Positions 1 to 8,638 of a stretch of DNA of 61,504 bases are shown here, piece after piece; the first letter of the stretch is position 1; each line of letters begins with the position of its first letter. Both the position numbers and the translations under genes were made by a program. This DNA is from Dehalococcoidales bacterium (GTDB lineage: Bacteria > Chloroflexota > Dehalococcoidia > Lucifugimonadales > Lucifugimonadaceae): contig JAACCT010000020.1 of assembly GCA_009937255.1 (NCBI GenBank), forward strand, positions 1 through 61,504, written 5' to 3'. The notes beneath the pieces are model-generated. The model was not told the origin of the DNA. It ran no database searches and saw nothing but the letters and a program-made list of their open reading frames with translations.

Positions 1-1
1 T

Positions 2-256
2 GGTGTGGATTGTTTTTCTTGGGGCCCAGCAGATTTAAGTATTGATAGAAAATTTCATCCAGAACATCCATTTGCTAAAACAGATGATGAAGCAATTAAG
101 CATGCAGTTAAGCTTTCCAAAGATAACGGTAAACAATTATGTATAAGATCTCAAGATAACACTTTGAGAAATAGATATTTCGACATGGGTGCTACTATTT
201 TAATTGAACGAAAAATCTCAGAAGGTAAATTGAATAAAATTTTACCTTTTGGTTAG
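2..256 (+). CDS. C-terminal fragment of HpcH/HpaI-type aldolase (partial at left edge)
   Basis: The reading frame is open from the window edge (GGT GTG GAT TGT) to a TAG at 254-256, so this is the last ~84 residues of a gene that starts outside. The fragment has a GPADLSID segment, then an acidic helix and a C-terminal IRSQD...GATILIE stretch. This resembles the last strands of the HpcH/HpaI aldolase / citrate-lyase beta TIM barrel (GP-DLS motif near the substrate site, then a strand reading G(A)xxIxxx). Members cleave 2-keto-3-hydroxy acids with a divalent metal. The MFS transporter gene follows after 9 bp, so uptake and cleavage of an organic acid may be co-transcribed. Family call is moderate because only the tail is visible; substrate unknown. 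Confidence 0.5.
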   Translation, partial: GVDCFSWGPADLSIDRKFHPEHPFAKTDDEAIKHAVKLSKDNGKQLCIRSQDNTLRNRYFDMGATILIERKISEGKLNKILPFG

Positions 257-265
257 AGTTCATTT

Positions 266-1504
266 ATGAAAAAAAGTAAAAAAATATTTTTTGGATGGTG
301 GATTGTTTTATCTGCTTCGTTGCAAAACGGACTTGGTGGTAGCATTCATTGGCAAGGATTTACTGTTTTATTTATTCCTATTTCTCAAACATTTGGAATA
401 TCTTCAGCTCAAACTTCTCTTTTATTTGCACTAGCTAGAGCTGAAAATGGTCTAATGGGACCATTTACTGGTTGGTTAATGGATAAATTTGGTCCAAGAC
501 CATTAGCCATTGGTGGGACAGCTATGGCAGGAATTGGTTATATTATGCTATCAAGAACAGGGAATTATACTCAGTTTTTACTTATTTATGTGATAGTTAT
601 TTCTATTGGAGCTACAACTAGCTTTATGCAACCAGCGTTTGTTGTATTGAATAATTGGTTCATAAAGCAAAGAGGCTTAGTTATGAGTATAAACTCAGCA
701 TCTTTTAGACTCGGGTCAGCCATTTTAGTTCCTACTTTTTCTTACATTGTATATGCATGGGGATGGCAAAACGCAGTTTTAATTTTAGGAATATTTTTAT
801 TAGTTTTTATAACACCTTTAGGTATCTTTTATAGAAAAACTCCAGAGTCAATGGGCTTACAACCTGATGGTAAAATCCAAGAATTAAATGAAGGCTCACT
901 GCACAATAAAGAGATTTCTGGGTACACCTGGAAAGAAGCAATAAAAACTTCGGCTTTTTGGTTTTTAACTATTGCTACTGCACTAAGAATTTCTATTCAT
1001 GGAGCAATATTTGTTCATATGATTCCTATACTTGTGTGGAAAGGTATTTCTCCTGAATCAGCTGCTTGGTATGTTGGGTTTTTAGCTCTAACGGGAGTTC
1101 CTGTTATATTAATTGTAGGAAAGCTTAGCGATAAATTTGGTAGACCCAAAATGCTAGCTTTGTGTTACTCAGCATCTGCTTTATCACTATTATTAGTTAA
1201 TCTTTCAGATAATTCAATTTATTTATTACTTTCATTATTATTATTAGTCGGTTCTGAAGCTGGATCTGGATTGAATTGGTCTTTAGTAGGGGATTTGTTT
1301 GGAAGAAAAAACTATGGTGTTATTAGAGGTTTATTAGGTCCTTTTTATAACGCAGCACTTGTAATTACCCCAGTTTCTGCAGGATATATATATGATAAAA
1401 CCAACTCATATGAGATAGTTCTTTACATTGGTTCTATTATATTTATTTTATCTTCCTTAGTTTTTTTATTTGTAGGAGTTTTAGCTAAAAAACTTCAAAC
1501 ATAA
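266..1504 (+). CDS. MFS transporter (OFA-like), 412 aa
   Basis: Polytopic inner-membrane carrier with about 12 hydrophobic segments. The family's loop motif is visible twice: WLMDKFGPRP between helices 2 and 3 (residues ~67-76) and KLSDKFGRPK in the second half (~287-296), marking the usual 6+6 repeat. Length is typical of major facilitator monocarboxylate/oxalate-formate-type carriers, which move organic anions with protons or in exchange. It begins with ATG 9 bp after the aldolase-like gene, suggesting one transcription unit and an organic acid substrate. The family is confident; the substrate is an inference from the neighbour only. Confidence 0.8.
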   Translation: MKKSKKIFFGWWIVLSASLQNGLGGSIHWQGFTVLFIPISQTFGISSAQTSLLFALARAENGLMGPFTGWLMDKFGPRPLAIGGTAMAGIGYIMLSRTGNYTQFLLIYVIVISIGATTSFMQPAFVVLNNWFIKQRGLVMSINSASFRLGSAILVPTFSYIVYAWGWQNAVLILGIFLLVFITPLGIFYRKTPESMGLQPDGKIQELNEGSLHNKEISGYTWKEAIKTSAFWFLTIATALRISIHGAIFVHMIPILVWKGISPESAAWYVGFLALTGVPVILIVGKLSDKFGRPKMLALCYSASALSLLLVNLSDNSIYLLLSLLLLVGSEAGSGLNWSLVGDLFGRKNYGVIRGLLGPFYNAALVITPVSAGYIYDKTNSYEIVLYIGSIIFILSSLVFLFVGVLAKKLQT

Positions 1505-1539
1505 CATGTTTTATTCACCAATTATGTAAATAAATTCAT

Positions 1540-1545
1540 TATAAT
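1540..1545 (+). promoter_or_regulatory. Candidate -10 element upstream of rpmF
   Basis: A perfect TATAAT lies 34 bp before the rpmF start. The best -35-like hexamer (TTCACC, 1514-1519) is 20 bp away, longer than the usual 16-18, so only the -10 box is supported. In DNA this AT-rich such a hexamer can arise by chance. Confidence 0.3.
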
Positions 1546-1578
1546 AATAGTCTAATTAAAATTGGAAAGAGTAATTTT

Positions 1579-1791
1579 TTGACAGCTTTACCTAAAAAGA
1601 AACATACTAGAGCAAGAAGAGGCAATAAAAGGTCTCATAAAGGTAAGTCTGCTATAAATGGATTCTTTTGCCCTGAATGTAGTGAGCCTAGATTACCTCA
1701 TACTGTTTGTAAAAACTGTGGAGAATATAATGGAAGAAATTACCACACTAAATCAGATAAACCTGTTGAAGAAGAAACTGCTCAGTCCTAA
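1579..1791 (+). CDS. rpmF: 50S ribosomal protein bL32
   Basis: Basic 70-aa protein beginning LPKKKHTRARRGNKRSHK, the hallmark N-terminus of bL32, followed by the zinc-ribbon pairs CPEC and CKNC (residues ~32-35 and ~45-48). It is a structural component of the large ribosomal subunit near the peptidyl-transferase region. The start codon is TTG; no ATG is available at the conserved N-terminus. Its stop overlaps the convergent pntB stop by 4 bp, leaving no room for a separate terminator. An acidic tail of about 10 residues extends past the zinc ribbon. Confidence 0.93.
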   Translation: MTALPKKKHTRARRGNKRSHKGKSAINGFFCPECSEPRLPHTVCKNCGEYNGRNYHTKSDKPVEEETAQS

Positions 1792-3185
1792 TCTAAATCC
1801 CTAACTTCTTTTACCATTCCTTCAACTGAATCTTTTGCATCACCAAATAGCATATTAGTTTTATCGAGTAAAAATAACTCATTCTGTACACCAGAAAAAC
1901 CAGAAGCCATTGATCTTTTAAGTACGATTACTGATTTGGCTTTGTCTACATTTAAAATAGGCATCCCATAGATAGGAGAGCTAGTATCTGTTCTAGCGCT
2001 TGGATTTGTAACATCATTTGCTCCAACAACAACTGCAACATCCGTTCTCTCAAATTCAGAATTTATCTCGTCAAGATCTTTCAATTCATCATAAGGAACA
2101 TTTGCTTCAGCTAGTAAAACATTCATATGGCCAGGCATTCTTCCAGCAACAGGATGAATAGCAAACTTTACGCTAATTCCTTTTTCTTTAAGAAGTCCTG
2201 ATAGTTCATTAATTTGATGCTGAGCTTGTGCTACGGCAAGGCCATATCCAGGAACAAAAATAACACTTTCTGCATATCCTAATATCATTGCAGCATCTTC
2301 ACTTGTAAGAGATGTAACAGGCCTAGTTTCTTCTTCATTAGAACCAGAACTTCCTTCTTCTGCTCCAAATCCTCCAAGCATTACATTCAATAGAGATCTA
2401 TTCATTGCTTTTGTCATAATTCTAGTCAATATAAGTCCAGAAGCTCCTACTAATGAACCTGAAATTATTAATACAGGGTTACCTAAAACAAATCCCGCAC
2501 CAGCTCCAGCAATACCTGAGTATGAGTTTAATAGTGCAACTACAACTGGCATATCAGCTCCACCTATTGGGATTACTATTAAAATTCCAACTACTAGAGA
2601 TAATCCAACAATAATATAGAGATAACTTACATCTGAAGTTTCTGGTAAGCATAACAAAACTGAGAAAACTAATATTGAAATCAACAATACAATATTTATG
2701 AAATTTCTAATAGGTAGAAGTAATGGCTTTGTGCTTATAACTTCTTGAAGTTTCCCGAATGCAATAAATGATCCTGTTAATGTAATTGAGCCAACAATAG
2801 TAGCAAATGCAACTGATGCTAGTATAAAAGTAGTTGATTCAGGTCCACTAGGGTACATTACAGCATACATTGCAACAATTGCGCTAGCTGCACCACCAAA
2901 TGAGTTGAATATAGCTACCAATTGAGGCATTGCTGTCATTTGTACATATTTAGATAAAATTACACCTATAAATGCACCTATTATTAAACCAACAATTATC
3001 CATTCAATATTCGTTTCAGTATATTTAACAACAGTTATTACTATAGCTATAAGCATAGCGATAGCAGACAGCCTATTTCCTGTCCTAGCTGTTGCTGGAG
3101 AAGCTAACCTTTTTATTCCTATGATAAATAAGGCAGCAGAAATTAAGTAAAGTATATTTTCCACATTAGATGAAATATCAATCAA
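1788..3185 (-). CDS. pntB: NAD(P) transhydrogenase subunit beta
   Basis: 465-aa membrane protein: about nine transmembrane helices (residues 1-270) forming part of the proton channel (domain II), then a soluble NADP(H)-binding domain III. Domain III shows the expected GYGLAVAQAQ loop, the HPVAGRMPGHMNVLLAEA segment and a VVVGANDVTNPSAR motif. With PntAa and PntAb it couples hydride transfer between NADH and NADP+ to proton flow, supplying NADPH. It is last in a three-gene operon, 11 bp after pntAb. Length is normal for the family. Confidence 0.95.
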   Translation of the reverse strand: MIDISSNVENILYLISAALFIIGIKRLASPATARTGNRLSAIAMLIAIVITVVKYTETNIEWIIVGLIIGAFIGVILSKYVQMTAMPQLVAIFNSFGGAASAIVAMYAVMYPSGPESTTFILASVAFATIVGSITLTGSFIAFGKLQEVISTKPLLLPIRNFINIVLLISILVFSVLLCLPETSDVSYLYIIVGLSLVVGILIVIPIGGADMPVVVALLNSYSGIAGAGAGFVLGNPVLIISGSLVGASGLILTRIMTKAMNRSLLNVMLGGFGAEEGSSGSNEEETRPVTSLTSEDAAMILGYAESVIFVPGYGLAVAQAQHQINELSGLLKEKGISVKFAIHPVAGRMPGHMNVLLAEANVPYDELKDLDEINSEFERTDVAVVVGANDVTNPSARTDTSSPIYGMPILNVDKAKSVIVLKRSMASGFSGVQNELFLLDKTNMLFGDAKDSVEGMVKEVRDLD

Positions 3186-3196
3186 AAAAAAATCTC

Positions 3197-3478
3197 CTAT
3201 TTTTTACTTTTTTTAAACATTGCCAGCATTCTATCTGTAACTAAAAATCCACCGACAACGTTAATAGTTGCCAAAATTATACCAATAACTGAAAATATAG
3301 TTGCAAATAAGCTATGAGTGTTAGATGAGATTATAATTGCTCCAACTATGACCACTCCAGAGATTGCATTTGACCCTGACATTAGAGGTGTATGCAGTGT
3401 TGGGGGAACTTTGGTTATAATTTCATAACCAATGAATAAGGCCAGTACAAATATTATTATCAGTGAAACTAATTCCAA
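3197..3478 (-). CDS. pntAB: NAD(P) transhydrogenase subunit alpha, membrane part (PntAb)
   Basis: 93-aa protein with three hydrophobic helices and the conserved PPTLHTPLMSGSNAISG segment (residues ~25-41) of the alpha-2 polypeptide. In E. coli this is the C-terminal membrane part of PntA; here, as in many Alphaproteobacteria and Chloroflexota, it is a separate gene. It completes the membrane channel with PntB. It starts 2 bp after the pntAa stop. Confidence 0.93.
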   Translation of the reverse strand: MELVSLIIIFVLALFIGYEIITKVPPTLHTPLMSGSNAISGVVIVGAIIISSNTHSLFATIFSVIGIILATINVVGGFLVTDRMLAMFKKSKK

Positions 3479-3480
3479 AA

Positions 3481-4590
3481 TTATCCCTCTATTCTACTTT
3501 TTCCATTTTCGAAAACAAGCATAGCGTCAATTATCTCGTCTTCTAAATTTATATTTATTTGTTTATCTTCCATTATGATCTCTAGTAATCCAAATATATT
3601 TTTTGAATAAACTATAGATGCATCATAAGCCATATCTGATGATAAATTATTTGGCCCATTTACTAACGTTCCATTTATATTAACTATTTCACCTAATTTT
3701 GTATATTCACAATTACCTCCAGAAGATGCTGAGAGATCAATTATTACACTCCCAGGCTTCATTTGCTCAACGGTAGTTTTTTCAATTAATATCGGTGCTT
3801 TTCTTCCTGGTATTGCTGCAGTAGTAATAACTGCATCAGACTTTAGAATATATTCCTTTAAGAATTCTAACTGAGTTTTTTGGTTATCTTTAGTTTGTTC
3901 TTTAGCATAGCCACCTTTTGTTTCTGTATCCTCTGGAACTTCATCAGAAATAAATTTTGCTCCTAATGATTCAATTTGTTCTCCTGCTGCTAATCTTATA
4001 TCATAGCCAGTAACATCAGCCCCCAATCTCTTAGTTGTTGCGATAGCTTGAAGCCCAGCAACTCCAGCACCAAGTACTAAAATTGAAGAAGGAGGAATAG
4101 TTCCTGCTGCAGTCATCATTAAAGGTAAATATTTTTTTAGAGATGTGGCTGCAATAAGTCCAGCTCTATATCCCGCAATAGAAGCTTGAGAAGATAGCGC
4201 ATCTAATTTTTGCGCTCTAGCAATTCTAGGGACAAACTCCATTGCAAAAAGAGATATTGAATTTTCTTTACAAGTTTTTGTTATTTCTGGGTTTGTTCTT
4301 ATGTCACTTAGACTTATGACAAAACTGTTTTTTATAAAATTTGAATTATTATTATAAAAAGCATTCACTGATGTAACAAGGCTTGTGTTTTCATTAATAT
4401 TTTCTAAAATAGTTGCACCAGAATTTATGTATTCTTCATCAGAATAACCAGCTTTTACACCTGCTCCTTTTTCAACATTTACATCTATACCCAAAGCTAT
4501 GATAGCTTTTATATCTTTTGGAACAATTGATACTCTATTTTCAGAAGGATCTTCTTCTTTTTTCACACCTAAAATTATGTTGCTTGACAA
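3481..4590 (-). CDS. pntAA: NAD(P) transhydrogenase subunit alpha, soluble NAD-binding part (PntAa)
   Basis: 369-aa domain I subunit related to alanine dehydrogenase. It starts with the ENRVSIVPKDI segment, has GYRAGLIAA and a Rossmann motif VLGAGVAGLQAIATTKRLGA near residue 172, and ends with IDLSASSGGNCEYT. It binds NAD(H) and passes hydride to NADP+ on PntB. The start is TTG with a clear GGAG 5 bp upstream. It heads the pntAa-pntAb-pntB operon and is divergent from the gene at 4736 across ~145 bp, which should hold promoters for both. Confidence 0.94.
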   Translation of the reverse strand: MSSNIILGVKKEEDPSENRVSIVPKDIKAIIALGIDVNVEKGAGVKAGYSDEEYINSGATILENINENTSLVTSVNAFYNNNSNFIKNSFVISLSDIRTNPEITKTCKENSISLFAMEFVPRIARAQKLDALSSQASIAGYRAGLIAATSLKKYLPLMMTAAGTIPPSSILVLGAGVAGLQAIATTKRLGADVTGYDIRLAAGEQIESLGAKFISDEVPEDTETKGGYAKEQTKDNQKTQLEFLKEYILKSDAVITTAAIPGRKAPILIEKTTVEQMKPGSVIIDLSASSGGNCEYTKLGEIVNINGTLVNGPNNLSSDMAYDASIVYSKNIFGLLEIIMEDKQININLEDEIIDAMLVFENGKSRIEG

Positions 4591-4735
4591 GGAAACTCCA
4601 AAAAGATTTTAAATATACGTTATATAAATAACTAAAAAATTATTACTGCTTAAAATATAATATGTTTCATAAAATTTTACTATACTGATTTCACATAAAA
4701 GAAATAATATTAAATAATTATCAATGGAGTTATCA

Positions 4736-5053
4736 ATGTATTTAATTAGAAGAACTTATAAAACTAAACCTTATGAAGCAGCAAATGTAGCAAAGCTAAT
4801 AAAAGAACAGGCTGATATTTATACCTCTATAGGACATAGGAGTGAATGTAGAGTGTATTATAATAGTGGAACTACTCCAGGAGAGCCAAATAGAGTTTAT
4901 TTAGAGTGGACATCTGAAGTATTTGATAATCCAGGTAGAGAAGATAATAAAATACCTAAAGAAGTTTTTGAAGCTGGAGCTAAATATAGACCTTTATTAG
5001 ATACTGAAAATGGTGCTTCTAATTGGATAGAGTTTTGGACTATATTAGATTGA
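4736..5053 (+). CDS. Small conserved hypothetical protein (possible alpha/beta-barrel monooxygenase-like fold)
   Basis: 105-aa soluble protein beginning MYLIRRTYKTKPYEAANVAKL. I chose the ATG at 4736 over the in-frame ATG at 4724 because GGAG (4726-4729) sits 6 bp before 4736 and overlaps the first ATG. The pattern (short strand, helix with AANVAKLIKEQADIY, strands RVYYNSGTT and RVYLEWTSE) fits a dimeric ferredoxin-like alpha/beta-barrel of the NIPSNAP/ABM kind, but no catalytic motif is visible. It stands alone between the divergent pnt operon and a convergent hypothetical gene. Function unknown. Confidence 0.6.
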   Translation: MYLIRRTYKTKPYEAANVAKLIKEQADIYTSIGHRSECRVYYNSGTTPGEPNRVYLEWTSEVFDNPGREDNKIPKEVFEAGAKYRPLLDTENGASNWIEFWTILD

Positions 5054-5070
5054 AAATAATAATCTGTAGG

Positions 5071-5093
5071 CCTTATCCGCCTCTTGGATAAGG
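5071..5093. terminator. Hairpin between convergent genes, possible bidirectional terminator
   Basis: Perfect 8-bp inverted repeat CCTTATCC ... GGATAAGG with a 7-nt loop, just after the gene ending at 5053. It overlaps the last codons and stop of the convergent gene 5073-5285. Neither side has a convincing T-run, so intrinsic termination is only plausible. It is one of the few GC-richer hairpins in the window. Confidence 0.4.
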
Positions 5094-5285
5094 TTCGTCA
5101 GAATGAAGATCTCTAATAATACTTTTTACTTCATTAAAATATCTTGTTTTTTCCTCAATTAAATCATCTGTTTCATCAGACTCATCTTTATCATAGAGTC
5201 CCATAATTTCATTAGATATTTTTTCAGCTAAATTTGATAATTCAATAACTGATAAATTATCAAGATTTTCTTTTTCTATTGCCAT
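5073..5285 (-). CDS. Small acidic hypothetical protein, last gene of the carbon-metabolism run
   Basis: 70-aa, strongly acidic, helical protein with a DKDESDETDDLIEEK stretch in the middle and a YPRGG C-terminus. It starts one base from the stop of the DUF2090-like gene, so it should be translated with it. I do not recognise the family. The length, charge and co-translation suggest a real small protein. It could be an accessory to the upstream sugar enzymes, but nothing in the sequence shows this. Confidence 0.55.
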   Translation of the reverse strand: MAIEKENLDNLSVIELSNLAEKISNEIMGLYDKDESDETDDLIEEKTRYFNEVKSIIRDLHSDEPYPRGG

Positions 5286-6145
5286 TAGGTAATTTTACTC
5301 AAGTCTGATTTTAATATTAATTCTCTATAAAAATTAATTTCATTTTTTATTTTTTTTGTGGTTTCTTTATCTGATGATTGTTTTGTGCTCCAAGAAATAA
5401 GTGAATCTAAAAAAATATCTCCACTTAAAACGTAATTTTGAATACTTTGCTCAGAATGTAAGTTTGGATTTTTTTTATTATGAGGAAATTCCAATATACA
5501 TTTATTTTCAGTCTCATTTTCTAAGTTCATAAGAGCTATTAATGTTTCGTCAAAAGAGTCATCTCCTGTTTTTCTAATCCCCCATAATGCCGGATCAATA
5601 CCTTTGCTAATTAGATTTTCTAGTCCAAATAAAATAGTTTCTTTTTCTGAATGATTTTTATTTTTATTTAGGTTGGAATTATAATCTATATCTATTATTA
5701 GTTTTTTATTATAACTAGTACAAATATCAGATAAATTTATTAATCTTTCTATTGCAAGTTCTTCTGCTAATTTACTTCTGTTTTTTTCAAAATAAATTTT
5801 AACACTTAAGTATTCTGGATTGAAAATTTTTATTAGTTCTATAACGTCGTTGGTACTAGGAATAGCTAATCCACCTCTATTAATATGTTCAATAGCTATT
5901 ACTGTTTTTATTTTAAATTTTTTAGCTTGAAAAAGTATGCTTTCACATAAATTTGGTTCTCCCCAAATAAATAAATTTTCAGACTTATTTAAGCTATTTA
6001 ATGAGTTGAAAATTAGTTGTGCTGCTTTATTAGCTTGAAGTTTTTCAAGAGCAGATTTAGGCCTTGATAAATCTAAATTACATGACAATACATTTGTTCT
6101 ATTATCTAATCCTATAAAATAATTATTTAGTTTATTTTCTATCAA
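5285..6145 (-). CDS. DUF2090-like / tagatose-bisphosphate-aldolase-like TIM-barrel protein
   Basis: 286-aa protein whose strands (NLFIWGEPNL, KTVIAIEHINRGG, YLSVKIYFEKN, KKLIIDIDYN, IDPALWGIRKTG, KCILEFPHN) follow the order of a TIM barrel. The segment with parallel strands ending VKIYF...LAIERLINLSDIC...KKLIIDID and the DPALWGIRK motif resemble DUF2090, found alone or fused to IolC kinase and related to LacD-type aldolases. It overlaps pgi by 4 bp and is followed immediately by a small acidic gene. A role as an aldolase or sugar-phosphate-binding protein is inferred from fold and neighbours; the catalytic residues are not certain. Confidence 0.5.
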   Translation of the reverse strand: MIENKLNNYFIGLDNRTNVLSCNLDLSRPKSALEKLQANKAAQLIFNSLNSLNKSENLFIWGEPNLCESILFQAKKFKIKTVIAIEHINRGGLAIPSTNDVIELIKIFNPEYLSVKIYFEKNRSKLAEELAIERLINLSDICTSYNKKLIIDIDYNSNLNKNKNHSEKETILFGLENLISKGIDPALWGIRKTGDDSFDETLIALMNLENETENKCILEFPHNKKNPNLHSEQSIQNYVLSGDIFLDSLISWSTKQSSDKETTKKIKNEINFYRELILKSDLSKIT

Positions 6146-7584
6146 TTTATAATTTCTTCTATTAATTTTACAAATTCTTCAATATTTGTATCCAAAAATA
6201 AAACATTTCGATTATTTTTTTTCATTGCTTTATAATCTGAAATTGCTTGATTCTTTGATAACGTATTTAGAGTGTACAATGAATTTGGTATATTTTGGTC
6301 CTCGTTACCGTGTAAATTTATTATGAAATTTTCAATTTCTTTGAAACTTCCTTTTAATAATTGCCCAGTTGAATGAATGTATTCAGGACTAAAATATACG
6401 ATGATCGTAACTTCTTTTTTATAGTAATAATTTACAAGTTGTTCTAAATTTGATTTTAAGAAATTATTTATTTTTGTACTAAATAATAATAATGTAATAA
6501 CTTTATTTTTTTTATGTATATTTATTAAATTTTTAAACTCAGAAAGACTAATTATTTCCCTAGAGTTGATTTTTAAACTATTATTTGTATCCAAAAATTG
6601 TTTTGTTATATTTTTTGTTAATTCTACATTTGGTTGATCAAAAGGTTGTAATTCTAAAAGACTTCCTAAAATAGCTATACTGTAAAGAAAACAATTGAGT
6701 GTATAAAATATAGATTCATCTTTAGTTATATTTATATTTATTAAATCTTTTTTAATAAAATCTTTCTTATTTGATAGAACTAATGATGGTGTATATCCTT
6801 TAATATTTTTTATAGGCAATAATCCTGATTCTTCTTTTCCTAATGACTCTGAAATTAATTGCTCTAACCAATTTAATATATATAAGTTTTCAATTTTAGA
6901 CTCTAGGTTAATTATATTTTGCCCATTCGAAAATTTATTATAAAGAAATGAAGCTATTTTTAATGAATAGTTATTTTTATTATTTTTTTTAGAGTTTAAA
7001 TTTGATGCATTTAAGTAAGTTTCAATTTTAGCTAAATTAAATCCTATTAAATAAAAAGGTAATATTCCAAAATGAGTTGAAAGATTATATCTTCCTCCAA
7101 TATCTTTAGGTGTTATAAATGTTTTTTCTTTTGTCTTGTCTAAATTATAATTATCTGAAATATAGTATGTTGAATCCTCAAAACCTTCACATATTATATT
7201 TTTCAAAACAATTGTTTCAGCAGTTATTCCAGATTTAGAGCATATAATAATTGCTGTTTTTTTACTCTTAACAATTTCGCGTATTCTATTTATTTCGGAT
7301 ATATCAAATGTGTCTAAAGTTAATATTTTTTTGGGATTTATTTGGGAAGCTATTTTAGCTAAACTTATAGATCCTCCTAAACCTACAAATAAAAACTTTT
7401 TATAATCATCTAGTTTTTTATAAGATTTAGACATATCTTTTATATTTACATTATTTCTCCAACCTAGTGGGATTTCATCGTAACTTTTAAAAGATCCTAG
7501 TGGGAAAATTTCTTTTGATTTTGAATAGAGATGCTTAATTATATTTTTTTTAATAATTAAATCTTCTGTTTCAGAAAATTCCAT
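6142..7584 (-). CDS. pgi: Glucose-6-phosphate isomerase (transaldolase-associated type)
   Basis: 480-aa SIS-fold enzyme. The first SIS domain shows FLFVGLGGSISLAK (residues ~66-79) and the sugar-phosphate loop IICSKSGITAET (~113-124). The second half contains PFDQPNVELTK, typical of the isomerase half of bifunctional transaldolase/phosphoglucose isomerases. It interconverts glucose-6-phosphate and fructose-6-phosphate. It follows the transaldolase gene after 1 bp, mirroring the fused Tal-Pgi proteins of other bacteria. Rather divergent and Asn/Lys/Ile-rich, as expected from base composition. Confidence 0.85.
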   Translation of the reverse strand: MEFSETEDLIIKKNIIKHLYSKSKEIFPLGSFKSYDEIPLGWRNNVNIKDMSKSYKKLDDYKKFLFVGLGGSISLAKIASQINPKKILTLDTFDISEINRIREIVKSKKTAIIICSKSGITAETIVLKNIICEGFEDSTYYISDNYNLDKTKEKTFITPKDIGGRYNLSTHFGILPFYLIGFNLAKIETYLNASNLNSKKNNKNNYSLKIASFLYNKFSNGQNIINLESKIENLYILNWLEQLISESLGKEESGLLPIKNIKGYTPSLVLSNKKDFIKKDLININITKDESIFYTLNCFLYSIAILGSLLELQPFDQPNVELTKNITKQFLDTNNSLKINSREIISLSEFKNLINIHKKNKVITLLLFSTKINNFLKSNLEQLVNYYYKKEVTIIVYFSPEYIHSTGQLLKGSFKEIENFIINLHGNEDQNIPNSLYTLNTLSKNQAISDYKAMKKNNRNVLFLDTNIEEFVKLIEEIIN

Positions 7585-7585
7585 A

Positions 7586-8629
7586 TTATTTTTTTATTAT
7601 TTTTTCTATTTTTTCTTCTATTTTTTCTAATACAGAAATGTAAGATTCTTGAAATAATTTTATCCCATTAATTAATAAATCATCAGTCAAATCATTAAGG
7701 TTAAAATATTGCTTTGAATCTAATAAATTTTTTTCAAATTCCTCTTTAATATTTAATGAATTATTTAAATCTATGTCTTTTGAAGTTAATAAATGGTTTA
7801 TTGTTTCTGGTGGTAAAGTATTCACAGTATCGAGCATAGGAAGATTTATACAGTAGTATTCTGGAGTTAAATCTTTAGATTTTACACTAGTAGATGCCCA
7901 TAGTAGTTTTTGAAAATTATCACTCATTAAAGATTTTTGTTCTATAAAATATTTGTAAGCATTATATGCATTTGAAGTAGCAATTTTATGGTAGCAATTT
8001 GCGTCTGAGGTTAGGAGATTATCAGCAGCTGTATCTATTCTACTTATAAAAAATGAAGCAACAGATCTTGAATCTTTATTAGATTTTTTTGATTCAATAA
8101 AAGTATCAAGAGTTTTTTTATAACTTTCAAATGAAAAAAGTAATGTTACATTAATATTTATCCCCATATCTAGTAAATCTTTTGTTGCTTTTATACCTTC
8201 ATTTGTACCTGGAATTTTGATCATAAGATTAGGTTTATCAACTAATTTCCATAATTTTATAGCTTCTTCAACTGTTTTTTCATAATCATTTGCCAGTGAC
8301 GGATCAACTTCTAGAGATACATAGCCATCATTTTTTTTTGATTTTTGATAAACTTCGGAGAGAAGATCTGCTGCAGTTTTTATATCCTCAGATGCTATTT
8401 TTTCAAAAATAGTTTTTAAATCCTTTGTTTCTTGAGAAACTTTTTCTATTAAACTATCGTATGAATGTGTTGAAGATATAGCCTTTTCAAATATTGAAGG
8501 ATTGCTTGTTATACCAGTAATTCCTTCGTCAATTATTTTTTTCAAATCTCCTGTTTCAATCATTTGTTTACTGATTGAATCTAGCCAAATTGATTGTCCA
8601 TTATCTTTTATTTTTTTTATATTATTCAT
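7586..8629 (-). CDS. tal: Transaldolase (Tal-Pgi associated subfamily)
   Basis: 347-aa class I aldolase beginning GQSIWLDSISKQMI, with GITGITSNPSIFEKAI (residues ~37-52), the Schiff-base lysine in LMIKIPGTNEGI (~136-147) and FISRID further on. It transfers dihydroxyacetone from sedoheptulose-7-phosphate to glyceraldehyde-3-phosphate in the non-oxidative pentose phosphate pathway. It is 9 bp after rpiB and 1 bp before pgi. The Lys/Glu-rich C-terminus is slightly extended compared with shorter transaldolases. Confidence 0.92.
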   Translation of the reverse strand: MNNIKKIKDNGQSIWLDSISKQMIETGDLKKIIDEGITGITSNPSIFEKAISSTHSYDSLIEKVSQETKDLKTIFEKIASEDIKTAADLLSEVYQKSKKNDGYVSLEVDPSLANDYEKTVEEAIKLWKLVDKPNLMIKIPGTNEGIKATKDLLDMGININVTLLFSFESYKKTLDTFIESKKSNKDSRSVASFFISRIDTAADNLLTSDANCYHKIATSNAYNAYKYFIEQKSLMSDNFQKLLWASTSVKSKDLTPEYYCINLPMLDTVNTLPPETINHLLTSKDIDLNNSLNIKEEFEKNLLDSKQYFNLNDLTDDLLINGIKLFQESYISVLEKIEEKIEKIIKK

Positions 8630-8638
8630 AGTTAGTGT

